In this document: positions 1 through 12,811 of the stretch, piece after piece
How the letters are laid out: the number at the start of each line of letters is the position of its first letter
Numbering within the stretch: the stretch's first letter is position 1
From: Azolla pinnata
Taxonomy: Eukaryota > Streptophyta > Polypodiopsida > Salviniales > Salviniaceae
Direction: 5' to 3'
DNA: 64,000 nt
Assembly: GCA_037176905.1 (NCBI GenBank)
Contig: JBBBWG010010000.1
Span: 62,001 to 126,000 of the forward strand
Notes under the pieces: generated by a model
Seen by the model: the letters and a program-made list of their open reading frames with translations, nothing else
Told to the model about the DNA's origin: nothing
The model's database searches: none
Made by a program: the position numbers and the translations under genes

Positions 1-3000
1 CATCACTTGCAAGTATAGTTCTCTTGGGAAATGGTACTTGTAGCAGCCTTGATGACATGGCCAAACTGCAAATCAAACAAACAGAAAAATTAATTGCATT
101 TGGTGCCTGACGAAACATCACTCTCTAATCATATCAATAAGGATGGTGTTGCAATAGGTCACACCTGCATGAAGCCCGAACTGCTTCATTAGGAAAAAAT
201 AGCAGTTTTTTAATAAGTGCAACTGCAGGGGCAACCGACATCAATGTTCTGGACTCATTCTGTGCACAGAGGGAAAGACATTCCGCATAACCATAAATGA
301 GATCTACAGATGGAAGCACCAGACTATTTACTGTTTCTGCATCCGGATTCTCCACTGTCAGCAGCTCCCATAACAGCCCCATTAAATCTTCTATTAATGA
401 AGCGCCTGTATATTGATATAAAAAATACAATATCATAAACTGAGCGTGAAATAAATTTCTTATATTAGGCGGTATCTTACCATGGCACTCAAGGAAAGAG
501 ATAAAGTTTCCTCTCCTGTGTAAAGCTATCTTACAAGCAGCACGCAGTAGAGCTGTGAACTCCTGGATCAAGCCAGGCAGTGCAGAGCCACCCAGGCGAA
601 CTTTTGGTACAAGTAATGGACACACACGAGAAATGCTTGTGAGTCTCAAAGTGTCCATGGCCTGCACAATATAGCGTAATCACAATTAGCTGATCCAATT
701 TATAAATGGAAGCCCTACAAGCTGTGCTTCTTTTTAACATCAGCCAAAGAATCTCACATAAATCATCAATGAGGTAATTACTTGGTAAAAAGAATCCTTT
801 GCAGGGTAGAGAGCACGAAGGCAGTTCCTGGCAGCTTCCTGCAGTAATGGTTGTGTATCGCTTTCAAAGGCCAACTCCAACAAGGGCTTGCATCGTTTAC
901 TACTGGCTTCCAAGCTAGCCCTGGCTGATTTCATTCTGATAGTCAGATAATAACTAGAAAGTAGCATGAAGCAGTCTGCTATTACTTGCTCCTCCATGGA
1001 AGCATTCTTCGTTACATTTTTTCCCCCATCTCCAATCTTGTCAGATACAAAGCCAGGCACCTCCATGTCTAAAATAGCCTCCAATTTCTCCTTCCATCCA
1101 AAGTCATCCTTTGATCTACCATACACTTCAAGACTTTCTATCCTTGGAGCAGAGAACCCTCCAAACGTTGGACCAACAAAAAGACTAAATTCTTCTTCTG
1201 CTAATAAAGCCTCTACATTGGTAAAAGGCAAATCATACCAGCGACGAACCCCTTCCTCCAACTTGACAGACCTCTGAAATATCCGTAGTTCAGTGGGAAC
1301 CTGACTAGTTCCAGAGTTACCTACATGTACACGACAGCCCACCATGACTGTATCCGCATTTGGATTATGGACTACAATCTGCAAAACCAGCAGCAAGAAT
1401 CAAGACCTTATCAGCCATCATTTCACAATCCATGAGCTGTTATCAAGTGAAATATAATCTAAAATGTAAAATCCGACCTTAAAACCAGATGGACTAGGGC
1501 TCTCCAGAAAACCATCCTCTGAAGCTAAGTTCAGTTTTGCACCTTCAGAGTCAAGGCTCCTCAAAATATCACCAGACAGTCTGATTTCACTAGTAATGCA
1601 ACTTGTTCTCTCAAAAAAATCTATAGGAAAAATTGGCGTCAGTGGATTTCCTGCTCTGCTTCCAAGAATAGCCTCCCCTAGCTTTTTAACTTGCTCTGCT
1701 TCAAGCCGTGGTACTTTTACATCACCAGAAGGCGATGCATCACCACCAGGCCCATATGTAAAAACTTGGAGGCTTCCATCATCATGCAATATCAAGACAT
1801 CATATTTTCCTTTAAGAAGGGACCTGTGTGCAGCAACCCCATCAATACGTGGAGAATTCAAATTTCCCGTTACCCTCATGTATTGCCCCTGTATTTCAGA
1901 TGGCCCCAAAGAAACAGCCACAGCTGAATTAGCCCTTTGTTTCGAGAGGCAAATGAATAAACCTTGTCCAATATCAGCTAGCTCCCTCCAGCTGTGTAAC
2001 TCAGCAGCATTGGATTTCATATCCTGATCAACCTCGATAATGCTTGAAATATCAGTGAGAGATGTCCCATCTGCATCTAAATGAGCAATCAAAGATAGCC
2101 CATTAGAATATGAGAGAAAAAGAACTCGCAAAACTGACGAGTAGTGCAGTGAAAGTCCTCTTTCAGATTTGAATGTTTCTGGAAGTATAAGTGTATCTGT
2201 AAGAATGCATGCCCCTTGACTGGCTCCTGAGTTGATTCTATGAGTATAGATAACACCTTGTTGAGATAGCACAATTAGAATGAGGCGCTCTTGCCCAAGA
2301 GACACAAGTGTGGCATCCACGATATCATCCTCCAGGATGGTAAAATAATGGAGTGGGCTAATATTATCTTGCGACAAATCATATACTTTAACAAACTTAT
2401 TTGTGACAACCATGATCTGTACTTGTGATTGAGGAATCCAAATCACTCGACGAATATGAGCACCTTGTAAAGCAAGGTCAACTGCTAGGCGATCGATTAC
2501 TTCACCCCTACCATTGATTGTGAAAATTTGGCAGTCTTCATAACCAGCTACGGCGACGTAGTTCTCATTTGCAGCATTGAAAACAATATGAACTAGCTCA
2601 AAACGAACATGACTTTTTGAGAGTACCTTAATAGATGTTTTATCAACTGTCACAGGTGCAGTAGAAGGTTTTCCGATGACCTGCTCAATGTCAAATATAC
2701 TAACTTTATCTCCCTCCCCAACAGCAAGTTTGCCTCTGCTGTTAATCGACAAAATAGATTTAAACATAGTTCCATTAAGAAGTTGTGCTTTCAACTCCTT
2801 AGCATTCACATAATCAGCTTTGATCTTCATATCAAAGGAGCCACTTTTATAAAGTCTTCCAAGGTGCAGAAAGTCGCTCTTGAAGTTCAGTCTTTTTTGC
2901 TCACCTAACCTGATTTCGGTTTGTATGCTGGGCATTGAATGTCTCTTCCCATTTAAACTGAGCAGCAATCGCTCACATAAAGACAATACCTGACCCTCAA

Positions 3001-6000
3001 TATCCATTTCCATAAAGACTGGCAAGATTCTAGGCTCCTCACCTTCACTGCTTGACAACTTGCAAAGTCTGTCACTATCAGCCCAATCATCATCCTCTAG
3101 TTCAGAATCACTATCAGACGGAGGTTCTTGGTCAATAGATGAAGCATTACTTGAAGAGACAAATTTCCGGGGTTTCAGACACATACAACTTTGTCCCCTA
3201 ACACTACCTGCTCCACAGTCACAAAAGAACCGGCTAAATCTAGAGTACACAACCTTATGGCCTCTATGACATACTCTGGCACAAACTGAGCAGCATCCTT
3301 TGGAGACTGTTAGGTCACATGTATAGCAGAAATACCAGTGTTGTTCCATGAAGTTATTTCCACTTGATGTGAACGTGCAAACCCTCAAAGCTAGAGCCTT
3401 TTCGGTGTTGGTTTCATCATCAATTTCCTCTTTATCAAAGCTGGTTATCATCTCTCCATCAGATGTGCCATCATCTTCATCTTCATCAACAGACCCCGCA
3501 TCGCATTCACCAGTTACAGGTTCTCCACCCTGATTAAGGCAACTGATATCAATAGGCTTCTTCTGAAAGGAATGTTTAGTCTTGTCTCGCAGACTAGTAT
3601 GCCAATGCTTACATTCAATAACCTTTGGCAGGATTTGTGACTGCTGGTCACCATGTAACTGCAAAAGTGAGGACAAGAATACTACTAATACTTTGAGGCC
3701 TTCAATCCGACCATCTTGACATGGTAATTTTGACATGAGCAAAGAGACAGATTGAAGAATTTGTCTACATTGTTGCTCCCCATTAGCTAACTGAAGCAGG
3801 AGAGTAAAATAAGACCGCAGGCTCATATTATCAAGGTGATTGAAGGCTCGTTCCAGACTTAATAGAAGAGCGTTCAAAAGATGTGATTGAAGCCCCTGTG
3901 CATTCACAGTGGAGTCAAAAACAATAAGTCCACTCAAAAATCCTAGAGCCGGATCTCTTATACTACTAGATACCACTGAGAAAACTACAGATCCCTCAGC
4001 GGATTTGCTTGAGCATCCCAGAAGTTTCTGCTCTAGAAATGAACAGAGAACTGGAGCATCCATGGCCATGAGCTTCTTCACAAATCTGCATCTTATGCCA
4101 CCCTCTGCAACACTTTCATTTTCAACCACACTAACCAGAAACTGCAGAGTTTTAACATTCACAGTTTCTTGATGACAACCATCCAGGACATCAATGAGAT
4201 AAGACAACTGACCAGAACCCAAAGTAAAATATTGCTTGAAAACATTGTTTCTGGCCGGATCACTGTGAATATTACAGAAAATCTCTACGACATGAAGTAT
4301 GAGCTCTTCCCTGACAGCAGAACTTAATTCATTATCTCCTGCAATAGACTTCAGCAATGACTCTTTCTGCTTGAGTAAATGCAGGTCTTGAATGCTTGAT
4401 CGCTTCTCCTCTGATGGAATCAGCACAGACAGAACATCCTCGCACTTGGAATGAATGCTTTCAAAAATCTCCTCTGATATTATCATCATTAACAACTCCA
4501 CGAGAATAGTGAAAAGCACATTCTCTTCCCATTTCTCTTCATTGCATAGAGATGAACTTGAATTAACCTTCAAGAGAAGTTCCACAGTCTCCAAAATGCA
4601 TTTGATCAAGGTGACACAAGCCAATACGAGGGCACTGTTTGGATGATGACTACATGGGTACCCTTGCAGTAAGGATGGAAGAAAGACCTTATCCAGCATA
4701 CTCATTTTCCCAAATGCTGCACATTTCGACATCATTTCAGCAAACCAAGATGCAGGCATTCCACGTCTCAAAAGCATGTGCAACGGAGAAAAACTAACAC
4801 CCAGCTTAGTAAAAATCTGATCTTGTTTACTCCAAGAAAGTCCCCCTCGTAAGATAAGATATATTGAGGATGGAGAAGCCTTACAAACCTGGCTGTCAAC
4901 AAGGATTTCTAGCACACTGCAGTGAAATGAATTTACATAGAAGGAGAGTATAGAAGACAGAGCCTTCAATAGCAAATCCAATGATCCAGTAGATACACAA
5001 TTATACACAAGCTGCAGGCAGAACACCTGCACACTGTCGTCCTCGCATTCTGGCAGGGATAAGAGACCCTGATCAATTAAAAAGACTTCCAAGCCTTTAT
5101 GAATAAAAGATAGAAAAATATTCAGCACAGAAACCTGTCTTAGACTATCAATGAGTGCAAACTTGGTATTATTATTATCCTGGGCAAAAGCTTCAAATGA
5201 GTTTAAAGCCTGCATGAATACCCTCCACCAGTCTGAGGCATCTATTTCGCAGTTTTTTTCTTTGCACCAGCTGAAAAACCCATATAAGTTTTGTGTCAAC
5301 ATCAAGTTCACATCTGCTCCAAACAAACCATTGGCACCACCATTAGTTAACACAGGCAATGTCCACTGAGTCCGTTTACCAAAATCACGAACAATGAGCC
5401 AACTGAGGAGAAAAACGTATCTCTCCACCAACAGTTCTTCTACTTCATTTACTGTCTTACCCGTCCATCTTTGTATGAATTTTCTAATCTTACTGCAGAG
5501 TTCAACGGATTCTAGAGATTGAAGAACTTCTTTTGAGAGCTGATCTCCACTACAAAATGGATTTATATCAAAGAGACAAGCTAAAACATAATCATTAAAA
5601 CTGGCCTGCTGACTAGCTGTACATGTATCCTTAAGACCCTGACCCAGGATAGTTGCAATGGAAGTTGTAGAATATGTATCTGCCCCGATTTTTTGTCCAT
5701 GCTCCTTAAATTGGCTCAAATTGAGCTTCAAATCGATGAGAAACCAATGAGGAAATGTCTCAAAATGCAAAGACATGTACCTGAGAATAATAAGCACTCT
5801 AGAAAACAGTAGAGAATGTAGGCACAAGAATGAAGATGACATCTCTGTTTGAGGCTCTCTGCAAAGATGTTCCACTATGCACCTAACCTTTTCTATGATG
5901 GCTATGCGAGTGCATTTTTTACTTGAATGGAAACACATCAGGAGGACTTCAATGAAGAAAGTGGAGGGAATATTTTCATTAGATCTCAATAACGGACTTT

Positions 6001-9000
6001 CTGACCAACTAATTCTCTGGAAATTGCTTTCCACTCTGTCCAGAAAACTGCTCCATAATGCCAACGATAATGAGTCATCTTCCTTTGAATCATAAGAGTG
6101 ATTGATTAGCACCTTCGCCAGAAGGACAAGGGTTTTGTTCGGGATCGTACACCCTGCATAACCCTTTTCTAAAATCCTTGAAAGAAAATGCTGCTTAAGA
6201 CTAGCTGATGATAACTGGCCACTAATAATGAGATTTAAAACATCAAAGCTGACTTGGCATACTGCATCTCTACCACTGGCCAATGAATCTGTATTCTCAT
6301 ATAAATTGGACATAAAGATTTCCAGAATGATATCTATACACTCTTCATTCAACTGTTTCTGAGTTGACAGGCACAAGCATTCTTGGGCATCCAAAGAGAA
6401 TACACAATCCTTCAGGAACACAAGAAATTCAATAATTTCTTGCGAAGCCATATTTTGGTGCAGAGGTACTTTATTTTCCACTATACTTAATTGAACATGA
6501 GACCCGTTGAATGAAGTCTGCCTGCTTGACTCTGAAAACAGATTTCCAAAAAGTGCCTCATCCTCACTTGTACCAGCTAGTGTTTCTGACGGACCTTCAT
6601 TCACATCCTCTCTCTTAGAAAGCATTGATTTATCAGCTGATGGCCTTACCTCCATACCCATTTGATATACCAGATTAAGAGCCTTAAGCAATTTTGGCAA
6701 CCATAACATATTACTGGGAAATATTAACTCTATCACCTCGTTCTGGTTCTTTTTGGAAGTGATTTCAAACTTTTGTGACCAGAGATGTAGTGAGAGTCCC
6801 TCAAAGGCAGCCATGCTATCACCACTGCCCAAGGAATGGTGGCCTCCTAATTTTATAACTGTCCTAATAAGAGAGAATATGTGTGAAATGACATGGGGCT
6901 CCAGTATCACTGGTCCACACTTGTGTGTCGCCTTCTTGTCTATAAATAAATCATCCACGAGAAGACATTCAATAGCTGCGGCAGCTAAATATACTTTGAG
7001 GTTTTGACTAATACAGCTATCTAGATAGACAATGTCTGAGATAGCAATAATGCTGCTCAGAAATGCCACATAGCAATTGTTTGGGTTACCAACATATTCC
7101 GAGTCCAAAGTGAACCTATACCTCAGCACCTCTGGTACTAACGCAGTTAATTCCACTATACCTTTCAATACCCCTTCTGAGGATGAAGATCTTGTAGCTG
7201 TCTTTTGAAGGGAACATACAAGCCGAAGAATTCTCGATATCAAAGATAACCTGATCTGTGCCTGCTTCTCCACGTCATCATGAGATTGCAGATTAAAATT
7301 CACCAGAAGCGCTACACAAAAGTCAATAAGTTCTGTAGAGACATAAGGATGTGTCGAAGCATAATACTGTGTCGCCAACAGAATATTTGTGTTCCCACGA
7401 TTATGTTTCAGGAAATTGATCTCTCCATGTTCCAAGGCCTGGTCATTTGCTAGAAGACGCATTATATCTTCAGAGATCTCAACAGTTTCTGGGCTGGCTG
7501 GAAATTTGAATACAACCCAACAGAAATTCATCAGTTACCGTCATTCAGGCAACGTAATATGTTCAATCAATAACAATCTTCACTACCATGCTTCAGAAAA
7601 TGCTTTGATGAAGATACATCCACAATTTGTCCTGTATCCAAATCCTCCAGTATTTCTTTTGTGAAATCTACACGCAAATATGGGCTGCTTGGTAATTTTT
7701 CTGCATCTACAGCTAGCTCCATAAGAAGCAATAATCTGTTGTACACCTGCACAATTATCAGACATATGCTCACAGTTTGATCTCGATGTTAATCCCAACA
7801 TTATAGAGCCTTCCTAAGACAGTTAGAACAACTTTACCTTATCTTCTAAGAGGGTGAGGTACTTTCTGGGATTCATTAAGCTTTTGAGATTCTTGAATGC
7901 TTGAACACATGATTCAACAGTGTTGCAAAAGACTCCCTCCGTTGGTTCAGTGATCCCATCTTCTGGAAAACAAGAGTAAGCACATTCATTCAGCACAAGG
8001 TAGAAATCAGCCAGCCAACATTCGTATGAAGTTTCTGAGATCGTTATGACCGAAGATTACTTATAAGTACTACAAACAAAATCAGACGTCAAACTCCTGA
8101 AATAAAATTAGATATTTGCAACAAGTATAGCCTTTCCTGTGGTTCGACATATTTCTATGCTCTATAGGCTGAGGAAAATACCTAGTCCACCCAGGACAAA
8201 CTAATCAATGATGTAACGTGAAAACATTTACCAGATAACCTAGCAGGAGAATCGCAGGAAACAAAACTAACCGATTACATATAATGAGGGGGGATGAGAA
8301 CCTTGCCAACTCACGGAGGATCAATCAATCGCTTCAGATGGGGATTCACACAAAACATATTACAAGTACATAGGAAGAAAGAAATAGAATGAATGTGTGT
8401 GGGGATAGCAACAATTGAATGTCGTGAGCAAAAACATCACATGAAAACGAATAAGGCTAGAATAAAATAGCAGTTATTGATGGAAGTTCAGGAGATAAAG
8501 CAGTCTATCAGGATGGGGACTCAAGCATACAATCTGGAAAAAACGAAATCGCACTCTCTCGGGAAAGATATACTATGCATAACCAAAAAGAGAGAATTTC
8601 AGAGGTTCTAAAATGTGAAAAAGTGTATGCATCTATACGGAGTAGAAACCTGTCTGCAGGTTGCGATATTGTGATACGAAAGCTTCCGTAATATCAAGAA
8701 CAGCATCCAATTGTGAGGAGCTCCAGAGACGAGAAGATCTCTGACCATTGATCTCGCTAATTTTGCTTCTGCTGCTGCTAGAAACCTCGGATGAGTCCCG
8801 TGATCTTGATCCGATAACCCCTTCACCAGACTCGTCACTTCTCTCCGATGATCTGGCGATGAACTCTTCGCTGGCACCATATTCTCCTCCATCGTCGTCT
8901 TGCAGCCGACGCTCCTGCTCATCTCGCAGCTTCTGGTGCTGCAGCTGATATGGCAAGTCCGCAAGAAGGCCTGAAAGCCGGAGGAGGGACCTCTGAACGG

Positions 9001-9148
9001 GAGGATCGGAGATGGTTTTCTTCGAGGAGGAGGACGATGACGATGACGATGACGATGGAGGAGGAGGAGAAGGAGGAGGAGGAGGAGGAGGTAATGGTGG
9101 CGTCTCGTGATGCAGCAACTCAAGCAGTGGCAGCAAATCCGACGCCAT
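1..9148 (-). CDS. BIG: Auxin transport protein BIG (UBR4-type calossin), N-terminal half
   Basis: Giant cytosolic UBR-box protein linked in Arabidopsis to auxin transport and N-degron turnover. Exons by splice site and phase: 9148-8650, 7962-7838, 7746-7587, 7497-1478, 1378-782, 661-481, 405-165 and 65-1 (continuing past the window), about 2,629 codons, roughly half of the ~5,100-residue family length. Start ATG 9148 gives MASDLLPLLELL, followed by Pro/Ser runs. Family signatures I recognise: DEALFGNLFSE near 6550; the UBR zinc finger (Cys/His-rich, FMEQHWYFCYTCDLTVSKGC) at about 3175-3395, residue ~1,630-1,700; SLEVYGRSKDDFGWKEK near 1100; and SSRLLQVPFPK at the left edge. The fourth exon, 6,020 nt, is exceptionally long. 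An in-frame 75-nt intron lies at 406-480. The frame is intact throughout. Missing: the C-terminal half, to the left of the window. Confidence 0.95.
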
Positions 9149-9169
9149 GACGACGCTGCATAGACCGTT

Positions 9170-9181
9170 TTCGGTCTCTCG

Positions 9182-9222
<41 letters not shown>

Positions 9223-9325
9223 AGGAGCAGCTCGTTCCGTCGCGAAGAAGAAGAAGAGGTAACTTTCCTTTGGGCCCTTTCTTGCAGAGGGCGGTAAACA
9301 AACACACACACACACACACACACAA
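9170..9325. repeat. (AG)n and (CA)n microsatellites in the BIG 5' leader/promoter
   Basis: An uninterrupted AG tract at about 9183-9218 and a CA tract at about 9301-9322 lie 35-175 bp upstream of the BIG start codon. On the gene's sense strand they read as CT and TG. CT-rich leaders are common in plant 5' UTRs. Whether they are transcribed cannot be judged from sequence. Confidence 0.9.
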
Positions 9326-9360
9326 GAGACTGAAGAGAATGCGCATGTGACCCCTCTCTT

Positions 9361-10580
9361 AAAAATGTGTGTGTGTCTATGTATGTATGTATGTATGTAT
9401 GTATCTATCTATCTATCTATCTATGTATGTATGTATGTGTGTGTATGTGTGTGTGTATGTATGTGTGCGTGTGCGTATGTATCTATGTGTCTATGTATGT
9501 ATGTATGTATGTGTGTGCGCGTATGTATGTATGTATGGATGTGTGTGTGTCTGTGTCGTATGTATGTATGCATGCGTGTGCGTGTGAGTGCGTATGTAGG
9601 TATGTATGCATGTGTGTGCGTATGTATGTATGTATGTACGTGTATGTATTTGTGTGCGTATGTATGTATGTATGTGTGCGTGCATGTTGTATGTATGAAT
9701 GTGTGCATGTGTGCATGTGTATGTATTTGTGTGCGTATGTATGTATGTGTGCATGTGTGCATGCGTATGTATTTGTGTGCGTATGTATGTATGTGTGCAT
9801 GTGTGCATGTGTATGCATTTGTGTGCGTATGTATGTATGTGTGCGCGTGTGTCTATATGTGAATGTGTATGTATGTATGTGTGCGCGTCTATCTGTATGT
9901 GAATGCCTATGTATGTATGTGTGCGCGTGTGTCTGTATGTGAATGCGTATGTGTGCGCGTATATCTATACGTCAATGCGTATGTATGTATGTGTGCGCGT
10001 CTGTCTGTATGTCAATGCGTATGTATGTATGTGTGCACGGGTGTCTATATGTGAATGCGTATGTATGTATGTATGTGTGCGCGTCTGTCTGTATGTGAAT
10101 GCATATGTATGTACGTGTGCACGTCTGTCTGTATGTCAATGCGTATGTATGTATGTGTGCGCGTGTGTCTGTATGTCAATGCGTATGTATGTATGTGTGT
10201 GTGCGCGTCTGTCTGTATGTCAATGCGTATGTGTGTATGTGTGTGTGCGCGTATGTTTGTATGTGAATGCGTATGTATGTATGTGTGCGCGTCTGTCTGT
10301 ATGTCAATGCGTATGTATGTATGTATGCACGCATGTTTGTAAGTGAATGCATATGTGTGTATGTGTGTGCGTATATGTATGTATGTGTGTGTGTGTGCGC
10401 GTATGTCTGTATGTAAATGCGTATGTATGTATGTATGTGTGCATGGCGGGATGGATGTATGTGTGTGTGCATGTATTTATGCATGTGTGTATAACTTATC
10501 ATGTATAATGTGTATGTGTGTCTATGTATGTATGGATGTATGTGTGCATGTGTGTATGTATGTACACGTATATGTCATGC
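9361..10580. repeat. TATG/TGTG satellite block with a 36-bp higher-order unit
   Basis: About 1.2 kb of almost pure TATG, TGTG and TGCG tetranucleotides. From about 9830 to 10420 they are organised into a roughly 36-bp unit of the form GTATGTATGTGTGCGCGTCT followed by GTCTGTATGTCAATGC, about 14 imperfect copies. One strand is almost free of runs of A and C. Because the period is 4 nt, several frames stay open with Met-Tyr-Val-Cys or His-Thr-Tyr repeats; none is a gene. The GTGTGCGCGT segments are alternating purine-pyrimidine and could form Z-DNA. Confidence 0.93.
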
Positions 10581-11585
10581 GGTCACGTCGCTCGGTATGA
10601 ATACGACGGTGGCCCTTCCTTTACATCCTGGGCCACATGGATGTATTCGTGCATATGTACATACGTAGGTATGTCGTGCGATCATGTACATGTCGCTCGG
10701 AATGCATACGGCGATCCTTTCTTTACACGATGGATGAATGTTGCTCCTGCCACCATCGCATCAGCAAATATGTCTGTCTTTGCATTGGCATCTTTTCAGA
10801 TCGATGGATGGGTGGATGCTGATCTTGTCGTTGCATGGGCATCTGCGCAGATTTGTGTTATGTTTGCTAGATGCCAGCAATAGGTAGGTGTGTTTGGTGC
10901 TGCTACCTCCACATGTATGACACTTGCATCGATTCACGCTTGTGTAAACGCGCCCCGGTTCTGTAGTGTTTTTCGGGCGCTTGCGTGTCCACGATCCGAT
11001 ATCGTATGGATGCGATGCATCACCTAGTCTCGTATGAACAAGACATAAACTCAAGCTCGACATTGATCGCGATCTGCTGCTTTTTCGGTTTACAGAGATG
11101 CCATCGTCCAACGTTGGCTTCGCTTTGCCCTTGACAAGAAAGTTATTTGGTTTTTCTGATGGGGACGAGGTGTGAGTTCGAGAGGTGTGATCACGCAAAT
11201 GCAGATGTCAAGCAAAAACGCCACGAAATGTGAGATGGAATTTGGGTTGCTAGTCTCGAATCCAGATCTTAAAAGAGCAATCCCACTGTTACCTCATTCA
11301 TGCTGCTGTAATTAGCATAACTATCTGAAATTCTCGTTATCCCCTCTAAATCCATCTTCGATAATCTTGTCCCCCGACGCCTGTATTTTCGGCCGCGAGT
11401 CACAAACTCTCCAATGGGCTCGAGCTCACAATAAATAAATAAATAAACTCTTCAGCTGATTTGTAGACAACTTTGATTGGCAATCACTTTGGCCTTGATC
11501 AAACCATCAGATTGTTGCCGAACTCAATTTGGGTAGGAGTAGAGCGCGAAATCATGGGGATGGAAACCAGACAAATCCATCTGAG
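10581..11585. other. Intergenic DNA, no gene seen
   Basis: Unique sequence with short unsupported open frames on both strands (for example a 145-codon frame at 10761-11198, minus) that match no family I recognise. The sequence leaves the satellite gradually, with scattered ATGTATG runs to about 10680. No RNA gene or mobile element was recognised. Confidence 0.6.
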
Positions 11586-11915
11586 CCCCATTCGCAACAA
11601 CTGAATCGAAACAATTCCGAGGCATTCGAATTATCGAATCGAAACAATTTCGAGCCCATTAGAACTACTGAATCGAAACAATTCCGAGGCCATTCAAATT
11701 ATCGAATCGAAACAATTCGGAGCCCATTCGAACTACTGAATCGAAACAGTTTCGACCCCATTCGAATTATCAAATCGAAACGATTCGGAACCCATTCGAA
11801 CTACCGAATCGAAACAATTCGGAGCCCATTCGAATTATCGAATCGAAACGATTCCGAGCCCAAACAATTCTTGAACCCCATTCGATTTTCATCGAATCGA
11901 AACAAATTCCGAGCC
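11586..11915. repeat. 35-bp minisatellite (GAATCGAAACAATTCGGAGC type)
   Basis: About nine imperfect head-to-tail copies of a roughly 35-bp unit: GAATCGAAACAATTCGGAGC, then CCATTCGAAYTAYY. It is embedded in a 211-codon open frame (11529-12164, plus). Because 35 is not a multiple of three, successive units are read in the three frames in turn, giving a peptide period of 35 residues (recurring NYRIETIRSPFEL). The openness looks like a by-product of repeat composition. No protein family is recognisable. Confidence 0.85.
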
Positions 11916-12718
11916 TTGCTGTCGAAACAGGACGAGGACATGAGGAAGAAGGATTACTTCTCTTCATGGACAGGGAAATCTTTGTGTACCAATGAACATG
12001 CATTGCTCCTTGTTCTCCACACATGGTCGTTTCCGAGCCCCCACGGTGCACGACACCGAACGGGAAGAAGGTGGAGAGGAACAAAGGAAGGGCACCAAAC
12101 GGGAAGCAAGGTGAAGGAAGGAGCGAAGAAAGCAAGGAAGGTCATGTTAATCTCCATGCGGTGAATTTGAAGGTTGCAGCAGCCAATTTGGAGCATTTTG
12201 GTGGAAAACCATGATTTTCATTCAGTCACGATCCTTTTCATGGATGTATCAGGGAACTATTCTTCCAACTGCAAAAGGCAGATACCACGTTCAATTCGGC
12301 TCAGGCTTGTACAAACATTGTATTTCTGTTTTTCCGAATCACCCCTTAACATTATTAAAAACCTAAGTTTTTAGTTATTTTGAGGTGATCTATATATGTA
12401 TGCTAGTTGGAGACAGGGTTTTCTTGTAGCCTGATGTGTCTACACGATAACTCTAGGCATATAGCAGTGCAGGCAAAATATTTATGAGAATTACTTGTCC
12501 TTTCATAGGATAGTTTTATTTTGATATGCATGGAACAGTGATAGCTCGAGATTTCTGGGTTTTTGGGCACATTATCATCAATGGGTTAGTTGTGAAGAGA
12601 AACCCTGCTGCCGATTATTATGACAGAGCTGATGGAAATGTATAAAACAATAAGAATATCAATGTTGAAGAAGAAGATGGTATTCTTTATGAAGCCTGAT
12701 TGAAGATGAAGGATTTTC
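11916..12718. other. Intergenic DNA, no gene seen
   Basis: AT-rich unique sequence between the 35-bp minisatellite and the first trace of PPR homology at about 12719. Only short unsupported frames. Confidence 0.55.
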
Positions 12719-12811
12719 ATAGAGGGCAAAAGTCGCCATGTTGATATCGTGAGAAGAGGTTTGCTTGGAAAGAGCCTTAATTTTATTTATGTATCGTTAG
12801 TGTGAGTCAAT
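12719..12811 (+). pseudogene. Decayed PPR coding sequence upstream of the open frame
   Basis: Read in the same frame as the downstream PPR gene, this stretch gives IEGKSRHVDIVRRGLLGKSL and then NFIYVSLV, stop, VNMYRKCG. It aligns with the L-to-S junction of the other units (DKGKQIHEEIVSRGLLEKDI, then VLGNALVDMYAKCG). The in-frame TGA is at 12803-12805, two codons before the ATG at 12812, and another TGA is at 12707-12709. The present ATG is therefore an internal Met of an ancestral S motif, and the true N-terminus with its organelle-targeting peptide has been lost or lies in an unrecognised upstream exon. Confidence 0.75.

Noticed and set aside
9347-10600. Long open frames of Met-Tyr-Val-Cys or His-Thr-Tyr repeats on both strands
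   Set aside because: Produced by a 4-nt satellite that lacks stop codons in several frames. No domain, no codon structure, open on both strands.
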